A stretch of 20,485 nt of DNA from a virus. The DNA is taken from positions 1 through 20,485 of the IMG/VR virus record IMGVR_UViG_3300010885_032667; one strand, 5' to 3'. Positions 1-7,365 of the stretch are shown one piece after another (the stretch's first letter is position 1; every line of letters starts with the position of its first letter). Made by a program: the position numbers and the translations under genes. The notes beneath the pieces are model-generated. The model was not told where the DNA came from. It saw nothing but the letters and a program-made list of their open reading frames with translations, and did no database searches.

Positions 1-144
1 TCTAGCGGGGTATTTGGTGTATGTGTTCTAGCGGGGTATTTGGGTATATAGTATCTAGTGTGTACATTGTGTGTACATAATATGTTCACGCTGTATATAC
101 TATATCTGTATAGTGTATCTAGCGGGGTATTTGGGTATATAGTA
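1..144. repeat. three copies of a 17-27 bp direct repeat
   Basis: The 17-mer tctagcggggtatttgg occurs at 1-17, 27-43 and 118-134. The second and third copies continue identically for 10 more bases, so 27-53 and 118-144 are the same 27 bases. Spacing is irregular (26 and 91 bp between starts). The G-rich core GCGGGG stands out in an AT-rich background. The unit was not seen elsewhere in the window. It could be an intergenic regulatory repeat, a remnant of local duplication, or the edge of a longer array to the left of the window. Confidence 0.8.
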
Positions 145-219
145 GTTTAAGCAACACAATACAGACTTAACATCAAGATCTATCAGTATATTTGAGGATA
201 TCAATAAGTATACATTACA
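1..219. other. non-coding leader with short repeats
   Basis: No convincing reading frame is seen in any frame. The stretch is AT-rich and holds three copies of a short repeat, listed separately. Between copies two and three there are short TGTAC-containing and alternating purine/pyrimidine runs. The ATG at 220 is the first in its frame after a TAA at 205-207 and lacks a close Shine-Dalgarno; a GAGGA at about 194-198 is too far upstream to be its ribosome site. The region may hold the promoter of the 220-771 gene, but no promoter could be assigned with confidence. Confidence 0.5.
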
Positions 220-771
220 ATGCTAGCACTATTAAGCGAAGATAAAGAGTTAAACTACAAGATATATCGATCACCAGCGATTGTTGATCATCAATCTCTT
301 TTCATTAAAGAGTTAGAATTTGCATTATCAATACTTCAAAAAGAATTTCCAGGACGAGACACCACGTGGAATTACAGATTTTACAACACATTTTGCATCA
401 CATCTTCGAGCAGTTTATTTTATGATTTATTTTCAGATTTAAAAGTAATCATTCGAGAATATGCGGGACATGACAGGCCTCTTTGGGTTCAAAGCTGGAT
501 CAATTATCATTGGCCCCATCAACTATTAGATTGGCATAATCACCTATGGACATATCATGGTTACATCAGTATTGATCCCAAGGAGTCCAGTACAATTTTT
601 GATCAATACACCATTGACAATCAAGTAGGCAACATATACATTGGGCCCGGTCGCCGCCGCCACCGAGTTGAGTGCAGTCAAGAGTTCGCCACGCCCAGGA
701 TCACATTGGGATTTGATGTAACAGATCGACCCGGAGTGCTAAAAGGTCAATTCTCTTTGATACCAATTTAA
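220..771 (+). CDS. putative 2OG-Fe(II) oxygenase
   Basis: Likely an iron- and 2-oxoglutarate-dependent oxygenase of the small phage type (similar to the PF13759 group), acting in the infected cell on an unknown substrate. In the 183 aa product, the segment around residues 104-119 (DWHNHLWTYHGYISID) matches the family's first metal-binding strand, with H106 and H108. H148 (HRVE) is placed as the distal metal histidine, and R160 (PRITLGFDV) fits the 2-oxoglutarate-binding arginine. The HxH form replaces the commoner HxD. The ATG is the first in frame. The stop codon overlaps the stop of the convergent gene at 768 by 4 bp. Two other oxygenase-like genes lie in the window. Substrate unknown; a structural relative without catalysis is possible. 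Confidence 0.65.
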   Translation: MLALLSEDKELNYKIYRSPAIVDHQSLFIKELEFALSILQKEFPGRDTTWNYRFYNTFCITSSSSLFYDLFSDLKVIIREYAGHDRPLWVQSWINYHWPHQLLDWHNHLWTYHGYISIDPKESSTIFDQYTIDNQVGNIYIGPGRRRHRVECSQEFATPRITLGFDVTDRPGVLKGQFSLIPI

Positions 772-1358
772 ATAATTTTATCGCCAAAGTTCACCACAAG
801 GACTCTACGAGGAGTACAAGGAGGGGGATAGCTTTGTGCGTGTAATTGACTGCCGTCAAAGCACACAGCGGTATTTTTTACACAGGGTATTCGATGAGTT
901 ATGTTCAAATCTTGGTCAAACAGTATTGTAGGAGCATCAACTGTATCTAAATACCATAGCCAAACATAGTGTGGGAATGGTTGATCCATGTGGGGTTCGC
1001 AATGGTCATAGGGTTGATGGAGACTACAGTTAATTGTAGCTCTAGAAATATGAGCTGCGGTCATACCTTGATCGGCAATCCATTGATCAAACACTGGTTT
1101 AAATCTAGATGTCCATCTAATATCAGTATGTATAGGAGTAAAAAACCTAGGATTATTTCGTTCTACCAATGAGTAAGTAAACACAGGTGCTCTACACCAA
1201 GTAGTTGGGCAGGGTTTATCGTTTATAGGAGGTCCCCTTGTTTCTGTTGGTGTTAAAAACCATGACAGCCCGTCAATTTGTCTATCAATAAACGATGCTA
1301 ATTCGTCATCCATGGTCACAGGTGCTATTTTTGGTGTATTCATTGTGTATTCAGCCAT
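768..1358 (-). CDS. putative 2OG-Fe(II) oxygenase
   Basis: This 196 aa product has a clear double-stranded beta-helix oxygenase signature. HMD (H123, D125) supplies the first two iron ligands, QLHAQ (H173) the distal histidine, and the RR pair at 184-185 before VLVVNF the arginine that binds 2-oxoglutarate. Members of this superfamily hydroxylate amino acids, nucleobases or small molecules; the substrate here cannot be read from sequence. It is the last gene of a three-gene minus-strand block and overlaps the end of the gene before it. A second in-frame ATG at 1343 would give a classic ATGA overlap with that gene's stop and a 191 aa product; either start is possible. No ordinary Shine-Dalgarno is seen for either, so translation may be coupled. 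Confidence 0.75.
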   Translation of the reverse strand: MAEYTMNTPKIAPVTMDDELASFIDRQIDGLSWFLTPTETRGPPINDKPCPTTWCRAPVFTYSLVERNNPRFFTPIHTDIRWTSRFKPVFDQWIADQGMTAAHISRATINCSLHQPYDHCEPHMDQPFPHYVWLWYLDTVDAPTILFDQDLNITHRIPCVKNTAVCFDGSQLHAQSYPPPCTPRRVLVVNFGDKII

Positions 1359-1921
1359 TCTCGAGCATTTGTACCAAAATAAAGTGGATTTTTTCTCAAA
1401 CCAGCCAAATGTTTATATTTCTTCAGTACTATGGGATTCACTGGTATTTCAACCATAAATTCTGTAAGTTGTCTACAAGTCTGTTTTGTATGTATATCTT
1501 GTATAATTATTTCAATATCATTTGTGTAGTTAACCTGCCGCCATTGCCAAGGATTAAGCACCTTAAGTGTATGTTCTTTAAAACTATATACACCTTCAGC
1601 ATTTTGTTCAACGGGCTGTGTTAGGCTAGACCATGACATATCTAATAGAACTTTTTCTTGATTTAAACTATAGTCTACTAGTTCATGCAGTAGATTTTCC
1701 AGTGTTTGATCTTCAATATCTCCTGTGACAAACAAGTCAAGATCCCTAGTTTTGCCAGCGTCAATCAAACATTGGCCCATAATGTGAAGCTCTAACCCGA
1801 GGGCATCTGTTTGACTAAGTGCATGGTTAATTATCCGTGTAATTTTCTCCATTGAAGGAGCCTGAATAATCCATTCTTTATCACAGGTAGTTATGCGACC
1901 TATTTTCTCTAAAAAAAACAT
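1340..1921 (-). CDS. nucleotidyltransferase-like protein
   Basis: The 193 aa product resembles small nucleotidyltransferase-fold proteins. The segment ELHIMGQCLIDAGKTRDLDL (residues 44-63) fits a helix-loop entering a strand with the paired aspartates D60 and D62, the usual metal ligands of this fold. The glycine-serine motif of canonical members is replaced by GQC, so activity is uncertain. An earlier in-frame ATG at 1978 would overlap the preceding fibre gene by 44 bp. The ATG at 1921 is preferred because it leaves a 13 bp gap after that gene's stop at 1935. The gene sits between a fibre-like gene and a 2OG oxygenase in a tightly packed minus-strand block. Its role in the phage is unknown. 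Confidence 0.5.
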   Translation of the reverse strand: MFFLEKIGRITTCDKEWIIQAPSMEKITRIINHALSQTDALGLELHIMGQCLIDAGKTRDLDLFVTGDIEDQTLENLLHELVDYSLNQEKVLLDMSWSSLTQPVEQNAEGVYSFKEHTLKVLNPWQWRQVNYTNDIEIIIQDIHTKQTCRQLTEFMVEIPVNPIVLKKYKHLAGLRKNPLYFGTNAREWLNTQ

Positions 1922-1934
1922 AATTGAATTATTA

Positions 1935-2564
1935 TTACCAGAAAAAACCGCCGCCATGTTGGCCGCCGCCGTATGCATAGGCAGTCAAGTATACTAAAGC
2001 ATCAGTGACAATGATAAGTCCTCTAGCGTCCTTGAGGGTAAGTTTCCATATTCCACCGGCACCTCCTCCTGTCCCCATTCGCATCCAATCTTCTCCACTT
2101 ATGGCGGACGCACTCCACGAAATTTGATCTATGGGAATCCATGTATTAAGTGTAGGTTCGATCACATTACCCACAGAAGAAATGCCTGTTCCAAAATTAT
2201 CATATTCGTATTTACTTTGCCTAGTTACATAGCCAGTAACCCCCGCAGCCGATCCTTGAGTTTGCCACGTATACAAGCCACCAGTACTCCTGCCATATGC
2301 ACCGCCACCTGCAAATACTGTGCCGTCGGCATAAAATGTTACGCCGGCGCTGGCACTTGAACCGTCAAATGTAGAATCACTTGCATCAATATTATTAGAA
2401 CCCCAAGGCCAAAGACTATAAATGGGGCGGGTAACACCCAAAAATTCAAGCATGTTACAATTGGTTCGACCAAAATAAGAAGTTCCTGCTGCGCTTAAAC
2501 TTGCGACAGAAAATTCATTTTGGATTGCAATTAAATCAATGGGTTTGTTAGCTGTTAGAGTCAT
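1935..2564 (-). CDS. fibre-like virion protein
   Basis: A 209 aa protein probably belonging to the virion, most likely a short tail fibre or baseplate-associated protein. Its first ~45 residues (MTLTANKPIDLIAIQNEFSV, then a short SLSAAGTSYFG turn and a FLG motif) match, in position and pattern, the N-terminal module of the three plus-strand fibre genes at 2625, 6205 and 8622. The rest is rich in Gly, Ser, Thr and aromatic residues, with no signal peptide or membrane segment, and ends in a glycine run followed by FFW. It is the first gene of the minus-strand block. A late-promoter-like GATAAATA (2570-2577, minus) lies only 5 nt before the ATG and there is no Shine-Dalgarno. Confidence 0.6.
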   Translation of the reverse strand: MTLTANKPIDLIAIQNEFSVASLSAAGTSYFGRTNCNMLEFLGVTRPIYSLWPWGSNNIDASDSTFDGSSASAGVTFYADGTVFAGGGAYGRSTGGLYTWQTQGSAAGVTGYVTRQSKYEYDNFGTGISSVGNVIEPTLNTWIPIDQISWSASAISGEDWMRMGTGGGAGGIWKLTLKDARGLIIVTDALVYLTAYAYGGGQHGGGFFW

Positions 2565-2569
2565 ATCAA

Positions 2570-2577
2570 TATTTATC
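2570..2577 (-). promoter_or_regulatory. T4-type late promoter candidate
   Basis: Read on the minus strand this is GATAAATA, one base from the T4 late consensus TATAAATA. It ends 5 nt before the ATG at 2564. A second ATAAATA-like run lies about 10 bp further upstream. The expected start of transcription would fall at or next to the ATG. Confidence 0.5.
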
Positions 2578-2611
2578 TTTATTTATGTTACTCATTTATT
2601 ACATTATATAT

Positions 2612-2619
2612 AATAAATA
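2612..2619 (+). promoter_or_regulatory. T4-type late promoter candidate
   Basis: AATAAATA, close to the T4 late consensus, ending 5 nt before the ATG at 2625. It faces away from the minus-strand site at 2570-2577, making the 60 bp gap a divergent late promoter region. The surrounding sequence is nearly all A and T, so a chance match cannot be excluded from this site alone. Confidence 0.45.
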
Positions 2620-2624
2620 ACAAT

Positions 2625-3539
2625 ATGACATTACCCGTATATCCCAACCCCATAAGCATAGGTGATGTATGTGATCAATATGGAATTCCCAAGTCATATG
2701 TTGGGCTAGGCACAACATTAAGGCAAGGTGGGGGATATGTAGCAGAGCCATTAAGATGGGGATTACCGCATGGAAACATCACAGTAATACCCAGTGGTGG
2801 AGCAGTAAGTTTAGACAATTTTCATGGAGCGCCAATAATAGCCCCATCAGGATCGCAGTATTTTTATAGTTCTGGAACATTTTATCCTCCAATAGGTCGA
2901 AGTGGAGTATATGTTCGTTACTATGATAACAATGGTTGGAACACCACATATCTCTCCACATCTTATGGTACGTCCGTAAATGTCACTGTAAATGGTTCAG
3001 GTTCCGCTAGTGCATTTGGCACCATCACTACTGCTGCCTTTGACCGATCAGTGTTCATAGCAACAGGTAATGTTGACATATATTATTATCCAACCACATA
3101 TATTTTCAACACCTTTGATATTGACACAGGATTAAGTCCCGGTGGTGGTAGTTTTGTTTGGAATGGTCAAACATATGGAACTCGAATGACCACAATACCT
3201 GAGGGCTATGACAAAAGCTACATTTATTATGCTGCTTCGCCGGGATTAATTCAATATTTTGCTGACAGATATGGTCTAGGGTTATTTCAAGGTACCTCAG
3301 AGACTAATCATGGTGAGCTAGCTCATCAAATAAGTATTCATACAGTGCCCAATGGTGCTCTCAGTGGTAGTGGTAGTTTTTATCTAAGTTACGCCTATGG
3401 TCGTTACGCCACATATCTTAGTGCCAACAACAGCACTGGTTATGTACAAATTCAGCAAGTAGATGGATATGCAGATGAAGGGTATTATTATACTGTGGTT
3501 AATTTTCAGCAACCTGTTTGGTTTTACGTCTATTGGTAA
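2625..3539 (+). CDS. tail fibre / adhesin-like protein
   Basis: A 304 aa predicted virion protein. Residues 1-69 form the N-terminal module shared with the other fibre genes: a short strand (PISIGDVCDQYGIP), a glycine hinge (RQGGGYVAEP) and a closing VSLDNFHGA motif. The remaining ~235 residues are rich in Tyr, Gly, Ser and Thr with alternating beta-prone segments, have no membrane segment, and end in the aromatic FYVYW. This fits a beta-rich fibre tip or decoration domain, but no named receptor-binding family was recognised. It opens the plus-strand block, with a late-promoter-like site 5 nt upstream and no Shine-Dalgarno. The next gene starts 8 nt after its stop. Confidence 0.6.
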   Translation: MTLPVYPNPISIGDVCDQYGIPKSYVGLGTTLRQGGGYVAEPLRWGLPHGNITVIPSGGAVSLDNFHGAPIIAPSGSQYFYSSGTFYPPIGRSGVYVRYYDNNGWNTTYLSTSYGTSVNVTVNGSGSASAFGTITTAAFDRSVFIATGNVDIYYYPTTYIFNTFDIDTGLSPGGGSFVWNGQTYGTRMTTIPEGYDKSYIYYAASPGLIQYFADRYGLGLFQGTSETNHGELAHQISIHTVPNGALSGSGSFYLSYAYGRYATYLSANNSTGYVQIQQVDGYADEGYYYTVVNFQQPVWFYVYW

Positions 3540-3547
3540 AATACATC

Positions 3548-4024
3548 ATGAATGATCAAGAAGCAACATCTCTAGAAATACAAGCTCAGCTTGAATCTTT
3601 ATGGGTTCAAAGAAAAGTTGAACTTGCACAAGAATTAGCAGCTCAAGCTGATTTAATTGCTCAACGTGCTGAAATAATTAAGAACACCGACCCCAAGATA
3701 TTCAGAAAAGAAGCTGAAGAAATCTACAATGAGTATTCAAGATCCAATGTATTAGGGCTCACACATCAGCAAAAATATGAAACCACTAGTAGTTACGTAG
3801 AGAATTGTGTTATTTCTGTGGAAATTCAAAATAATCAAGTAACCTTGGGTTATTTTGATAATCAAGTTCGAATCTCCTATTGGCCCGGTTTAGATCAAGA
3901 GCAAAGTCAACTAGCTCTAGCAGAAATAGAGTCGAGTAATCCTCAAGTTATCAGATATTCTATGATTAATTACTCAGCGGACATGGTCAATGATCCAACT
4001 TCACCAACAATAAGGACCATATAG
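3548..4024 (+). CDS. hypothetical protein, coiled-coil N-terminus
   Basis: A 158 aa protein that was not recognised. Residues ~5-60 are rich in Gln, Ala, Glu and Leu with heptad-like spacing (LEIQAQLESLW, QELAAQADLIAQRAEII), which suggests a helical coiled coil. The C-terminal half is beta-prone (CVISVEIQNNQVTLGYFDNQ). An upstream in-frame ATG at 3518 lies inside the fibre gene; the ATG at 3548 is preferred because it gives an 8 nt gap. It sits between the fibre gene and another small protein separated by only 2 nt, so the three are probably co-transcribed. A chaperone or accessory to the preceding fibre is possible but unproven. Confidence 0.6.
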   Translation: MNDQEATSLEIQAQLESLWVQRKVELAQELAAQADLIAQRAEIIKNTDPKIFRKEAEEIYNEYSRSNVLGLTHQQKYETTSSYVENCVISVEIQNNQVTLGYFDNQVRISYWPGLDQEQSQLALAEIESSNPQVIRYSMINYSADMVNDPTSPTIRTI

Positions 4025-4026
4025 CC

Positions 4027-4560
4027 ATGACACGCACAGTCAAAACAGCAGTGGAATTTCCAAATTTAAATTTATCAGTGACTGAAACAGTGTTCTCCAC
4101 TGCCGGTGAAGTCATTGAAACTCAGCATGTCAGTCCAATACAGATTAATTCGCCCATCAGGTCATTCACATTCAAGGGTGGCAAAATGATTGAGTTTCCT
4201 GACACAGATCAAGCAACAGAAACATATTACGCACCTGGTATAATAGCTCCGGGTCCAAAGTTTTTTGGAAAAACTCATTTCAAAGTTACAATTTTACAAG
4301 ATGACACTCGTGATTACTGTATACAACTTTTATCAAATAATTACACATTTGACACATCGATCACAGATTTAGCCGCGGGTGAAACTTTAGAAATGTTAAA
4401 AGGATGTCTAATCTATGTCTATGGTACAAACTATGTATTAAATACTATTATATGTAAAGACAGTGAACTATTTGCTTTAGAAAACAATGATGCCATAATT
4501 GTTGCCACTGATGCTTGTAAAGTTTATATGTTCAGAGCAATACCACCAACAATAGTCTAA
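4027..4560 (+). CDS. hypothetical protein, beta-rich
   Basis: A 177 aa protein that was not recognised. It has no signal peptide or membrane segment and is mostly beta-prone. The C-terminal part (about residues 115-175, including LAAGETLEMLKGCLIYVYG and ALENNDAIIVATDACKVYMF) has the rhythm of a cupin-like jelly roll, but the metal-binding histidines are absent, so this is only a weak suggestion. It starts 2 nt after the previous stop, and the 36 aa gene begins 2 nt after its own stop, which points to a translationally linked operon. A virion-associated role is inferred from its neighbours only. Confidence 0.6.
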   Translation: MTRTVKTAVEFPNLNLSVTETVFSTAGEVIETQHVSPIQINSPIRSFTFKGGKMIEFPDTDQATETYYAPGIIAPGPKFFGKTHFKVTILQDDTRDYCIQLLSNNYTFDTSITDLAAGETLEMLKGCLIYVYGTNYVLNTIICKDSELFALENNDAIIVATDACKVYMFRAIPPTIV

Positions 4561-4562
4561 CC

Positions 4563-4673
4563 ATGTTATTAACATTATTTGCCATATGGCAGTTTATCAA
4601 ACTGTATATAGGAGTAAGATTGTATAAATTTCTAAAGTTCAAATATATATCTTATAGAGCAGTAACAAAATGA
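4563..4673 (+). CDS. 36 aa small hydrophobic protein
   Basis: An open frame starting MLLTLFAIWQFIKLYIGV and ending YRAVTK. It is packed exactly between its neighbours: its ATG is 2 nt after the preceding stop and its TGA overlaps the next gene's ATG in an ATGA arrangement (4670-4673). The first ~18 residues could form one short membrane helix, followed by a Lys/Arg/Tyr-rich tail (RLYKFLKFKY). Such a protein could sit in the inner membrane with its basic end in the cytoplasm. It may instead be mainly a translation-coupling leader for the downstream gene. The packing supports real translation; the function is unknown. Confidence 0.6.
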   Translation: MLLTLFAIWQFIKLYIGVRLYKFLKFKYISYRAVTK

Positions 4674-5602
4674 AAATTGAATACAAATCACAGCCATTAA
4701 AGCAAAATTGGGATCAAGACTTGCCCAAGTATTGGTTTGACCATAGTCCATTAAAAACTCATTTTATGAATGCTCTCAGTATAATGATACCTGTTTCTGA
4801 ACTAGTAGTAATTCACACACTCAAAGAAACAAAGAAACATTTACAAGATCTCGAATTGAAAAAACAAATCAATGATATGCTTGTTCAAGAAAGTTGGCAT
4901 TCATACTCACATAAAAAATATAACCATTGGTTAGAAAGTATTGATTTACCTGCATTTGAATTGTCTTCAAATTGGTTGGTTAATTTAAACAATGCTAAAA
5001 AAAGAGCAGATAAATTATTAGGAGAACGTTTTTGGGTTCCTGTACTTGTTGCTGGGGAACATACCGCAGCCTGTTTTATGGAATATATACTAGATCGACC
5101 ACATCTACTAGCACAGATGCATCCGCATTTCAGACAGGCCTGGGTTTGGCATAGTTTAGAAGAAATTGAGCACAAAGGTACTTCCATGGATATGTGGAAT
5201 GATACCAAAGACTATCATAATCGAAAGAAATGGCAACTTAATCTTGCACATATAATACAAAGTATTAGATTTCATTCAACTGTTATAAGATACACCTTTA
5301 CTCTTTTAAATAGAGACCAGCAACTATGGAAATGGCGTACTCTCAAAGATGGTATGAGTTTCTTCTTTGGGTTTGATGGTTTATTTTGGAAAACTCTAGG
5401 ACCTTGGTTCAGATTGTTTAAAAAAGATTTTCATCCTTGGCAGCATGATACTAGATATTTGTTTACTCAACATCAGAAGATTTTTGAAATTTCGGATATT
5501 TCACCACAACGATTAAAAGAGATAGAAGAAGATTTTTATGGATGTGTTGCTGATATGGATGCTGCTATTGCACAAAATAATACCAAAGTCACTGTAGTAT
5601 AA
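4670..5602 (+). CDS. PF10118-type metal-dependent hydrolase-like protein
   Basis: A 310 aa helical protein resembling the predicted metal-dependent hydrolase family PF10118, whose fold is ferritin-like. The pattern FMNALSIMIPVSE (E44) opens the family domain. Candidate metal ligands follow in helices: E74 and H77 (QESWHSYSH), E130 and H131 (GEHTAA), and H161, E164, E165 and H168 (WHSLEEIEHKG). This is the spacing expected of a carboxylate-bridged two-metal site. The activity of the family is poorly defined; the hydrolase label is historical and an oxidative di-iron role is equally plausible. Its ATG overlaps the stop of the 36 aa gene, and an oxygenase-like gene follows after 3 nt. Seeing it inside a phage fibre region is unusual. 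Confidence 0.7.
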   Translation: MKIEYKSQPLKQNWDQDLPKYWFDHSPLKTHFMNALSIMIPVSELVVIHTLKETKKHLQDLELKKQINDMLVQESWHSYSHKKYNHWLESIDLPAFELSSNWLVNLNNAKKRADKLLGERFWVPVLVAGEHTAACFMEYILDRPHLLAQMHPHFRQAWVWHSLEEIEHKGTSMDMWNDTKDYHNRKKWQLNLAHIIQSIRFHSTVIRYTFTLLNRDQQLWKWRTLKDGMSFFFGFDGLFWKTLGPWFRLFKKDFHPWQHDTRYLFTQHQKIFEISDISPQRLKEIEEDFYGCVADMDAAIAQNNTKVTVV

Positions 5603-5605
5603 ACA

Positions 5606-6178
5606 ATGTCCATATATTCTAAAATAAGGAATTATTTTAATCCACCTGCTCCAAGTATTGAAGAAACATTTATTTGGAAATATGTTGATATAGACATCGA
5701 ATTAGTTAATGAAATTAAAGACATATATCTAAAAAAATTGAAGACAAATTTACAAGATTATGAATTTTTTCAAATATTACCAATTAAAATACCAAATGTA
5801 CTAGATCAAAAAGTAATAGGAGCAGGCCTTGCAGTATCCAAAGGCAATAATATTCAGAAATATAGTCATAAAGATCCTATGCCTCCTGATACTTCTTTCT
5901 ATGCTTTGAATATTCCACTTAAAAATTGTGAAAATAGTCAAACTAATTTATATAAAATCAAGAAAGGTAAATCAGTTTTGTATAGCACCTACGGCAGACC
6001 AATGGCCAATGCTGGTCTGGCCGAAATTGCAAAAATTGAAGATTGTGATTTAATTGCATCATATACTTTAGATCGACCTTTAATATTCAATACTCAAATT
6101 TTACATTCTGTAAATAATTTCAGTGCTGAATATAGGGTTGCAATCAGTCTAAGGTTTGAAAATAATCCTTTAAAGTGA
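5606..6178 (+). CDS. putative 2OG-Fe(II) oxygenase-like (DSBH) protein
   Basis: A 190 aa protein that fits the double-stranded beta-helix oxygenase fold. SHKD (H88, D90) is a plausible HxD metal pair, ILHSVNN (H167) the distal histidine, and R177 in YRVAISLRF the 2-oxoglutarate-binding arginine. The middle strands (FYALNIPLKNC, TNLYKI) and the phrase RPLIFNTQILHSV are typical of such enzymes. Overall similarity to well-defined families is weak, so the call rests on motif order and spacing. It follows the PF10118-like gene by 3 nt with no Shine-Dalgarno, so translation may be coupled. Codon use is very AT-rich. It lies just upstream of a glycine-rich fibre gene; a role in modifying virion protein or glycan is speculative. 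Confidence 0.5.
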   Translation: MSIYSKIRNYFNPPAPSIEETFIWKYVDIDIELVNEIKDIYLKKLKTNLQDYEFFQILPIKIPNVLDQKVIGAGLAVSKGNNIQKYSHKDPMPPDTSFYALNIPLKNCENSQTNLYKIKKGKSVLYSTYGRPMANAGLAEIAKIEDCDLIASYTLDRPLIFNTQILHSVNNFSAEYRVAISLRFENNPLK

Positions 6179-6190
6179 ATCTAAAGGTTT

Positions 6191-6198
6191 TATAAATA
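6191..6198 (+). promoter_or_regulatory. T4-type late promoter, perfect TATAAATA
   Basis: An exact match to the T4 late consensus TATAAATA, ending 6 nt before the ATG of the glycine-rich fibre gene at 6205. With the usual geometry the transcript would begin at or beside the ATG. It lies in a 26 nt gap after the oxygenase-like gene, and no Shine-Dalgarno precedes the ATG. Confidence 0.6.
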
Positions 6199-6204
6199 TG
6201 TTAT

Positions 6205-7350
6205 ATGACATTATCTATATTTACAGATCCTAATTTAACCCCACTTGGATTAAGTGACATTCAAGGTGAGTTTGGTGGTGCTAACCCCATTGCTCTCAGC
6301 GAATATTATGCGGGAGGCGGATATGTTCCCACAGGAATTGCAAACATAACTGATGGTAATACTGGTGGAAGTATAGCGATTAGTCAATTTTTTGGTGCTA
6401 CAAGAAACCGAGATCAGTTAGTAACATTGACCTCAACTGGTTATTATACAGTACCAAGTTGGGTAACCAGTATGGACATTGTCATAGTTGCCGGAGGGGG
6501 TAGTGGTGGTAATGGTTATATTGATGGTGGTGGAGGGGGTGGTGCCGGAGGAGTAATATATCTTGCAAATCAAACCGGTTATGCTGGGGGGAATTATTAT
6601 TATAGTTGTGGAGCAGGTGGATCAAGTACTGGAATTTATGGTCAAGGTGTTAATGGTAACAACACTAGTTTTTATGTCTATACTGCCATCGGTGGCGGAG
6701 GGGGTGGTGGGTCATATGAAAGCTCCAGCAATCCAGTCACAGGCGGTCCTTATTATTCAAAAAGTGTAGGATGGCAATACGTCTATGCCTATCCAGGCAC
6801 ATATGGATTACCCGGAGGCAGTGGGGGTGGTGGTAACTCCTACTATGGTCGAGGTGTGGGGGGTGCAGGAACTACTGGGCAGGGTAATGCAGGGGGAACT
6901 GGACGTGGTCGTACCGGTGGAACAGGTGGAGATGGATTTAATGGTGGCGGTGGTGGAGCAGGGGGTGGTGGATATAGTACCTGGCCTCCATTTGGTATTC
7001 CTAGTAGCTACAGTGGGGGTATAGGTGTAGCATATACTTGGTACAGTTATAGTTCAAAAAGTTATGTTGGAACCGGCGGTGTTGCCGGGGGAGGGGGAGC
7101 TGGAGGAGGATTTGGAACATTTGAGTACAGTCCAGAAGGTTACATTTATGCTTATCCGGGTTATGGAGGTGGTGATGGAAGCCACGGTAATGTTACTCTT
7201 GCCAATGGTTCTTCGGGTTCTGCTCAAACAGGTGGTGGCGGAGGAGGAGTAGGTGGGGGCTGGGGTGGTTATTATGCCAACAACGCTAGTACTCTAGTTG
7301 GCGGTAGAGGCGGATCAGGAAAAGTAGTTCTTTTCATGAAAAATTACTAA
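6205..7350 (+). CDS. glycine-rich tail fibre adhesin
   Basis: A 381 aa predicted host-recognition protein. Residues 1-66 are the shared N-terminal module (LSDIQGEFGGANPIALSEYY, a GGGYVPTG hinge and an ISQFFGA close). Residues ~70-95 (VTLTSTGYYTVPSWVTSMDIVIVAGGGS) match the entry of the glycine-rich domain known from phage tail proteins. From ~95 to 372 there are many poly-Gly runs broken by Tyr/Ser/Pro loops, the kind of sequence that packs as polyglycine-II helices in T-even gp38-type adhesins. The C-terminus (GKVVLFMKNY) is a beta strand typical of that domain. A perfect late promoter lies 6 nt upstream. The loops between glycine runs are the likely variable receptor-contact sites. Confidence 0.75.
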   Translation: MTLSIFTDPNLTPLGLSDIQGEFGGANPIALSEYYAGGGYVPTGIANITDGNTGGSIAISQFFGATRNRDQLVTLTSTGYYTVPSWVTSMDIVIVAGGGSGGNGYIDGGGGGGAGGVIYLANQTGYAGGNYYYSCGAGGSSTGIYGQGVNGNNTSFYVYTAIGGGGGGGSYESSSNPVTGGPYYSKSVGWQYVYAYPGTYGLPGGSGGGGNSYYGRGVGGAGTTGQGNAGGTGRGRTGGTGGDGFNGGGGGAGGGGYSTWPPFGIPSSYSGGIGVAYTWYSYSSKSYVGTGGVAGGGGAGGGFGTFEYSPEGYIYAYPGYGGGDGSHGNVTLANGSSGSAQTGGGGGGVGGGWGGYYANNASTLVGGRGGSGKVVLFMKNY

Positions 7351-7365
7351 AAGAAAGGTTTAAAA

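Noticed and set aside
1-144. CRISPR array or tandem tRNA remnants
   Set aside because: Only three copies with irregular spacing and no uniform spacers, palindromic repeat or cloverleaf potential.
1295-1624. Plus-strand 109 aa hydrophobic-looking frame
   Set aside because: It lies opposite the nucleotidyltransferase-like and oxygenase genes on the minus strand, which have coherent motifs and tight spacing.
4622-4629. TATAAATT as a late promoter before the 4670 gene
   Set aside because: It lies inside the 36 aa gene, 40 nt from the ATG, and differs from the consensus at the last base; the gene is more simply read as part of the operon.
6563-7252. Extra plus-strand frames inside the glycine-rich fibre gene
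   Set aside because: They are out-of-frame readings of glycine codons (Val/Glu/Met-rich) with no independent signals.
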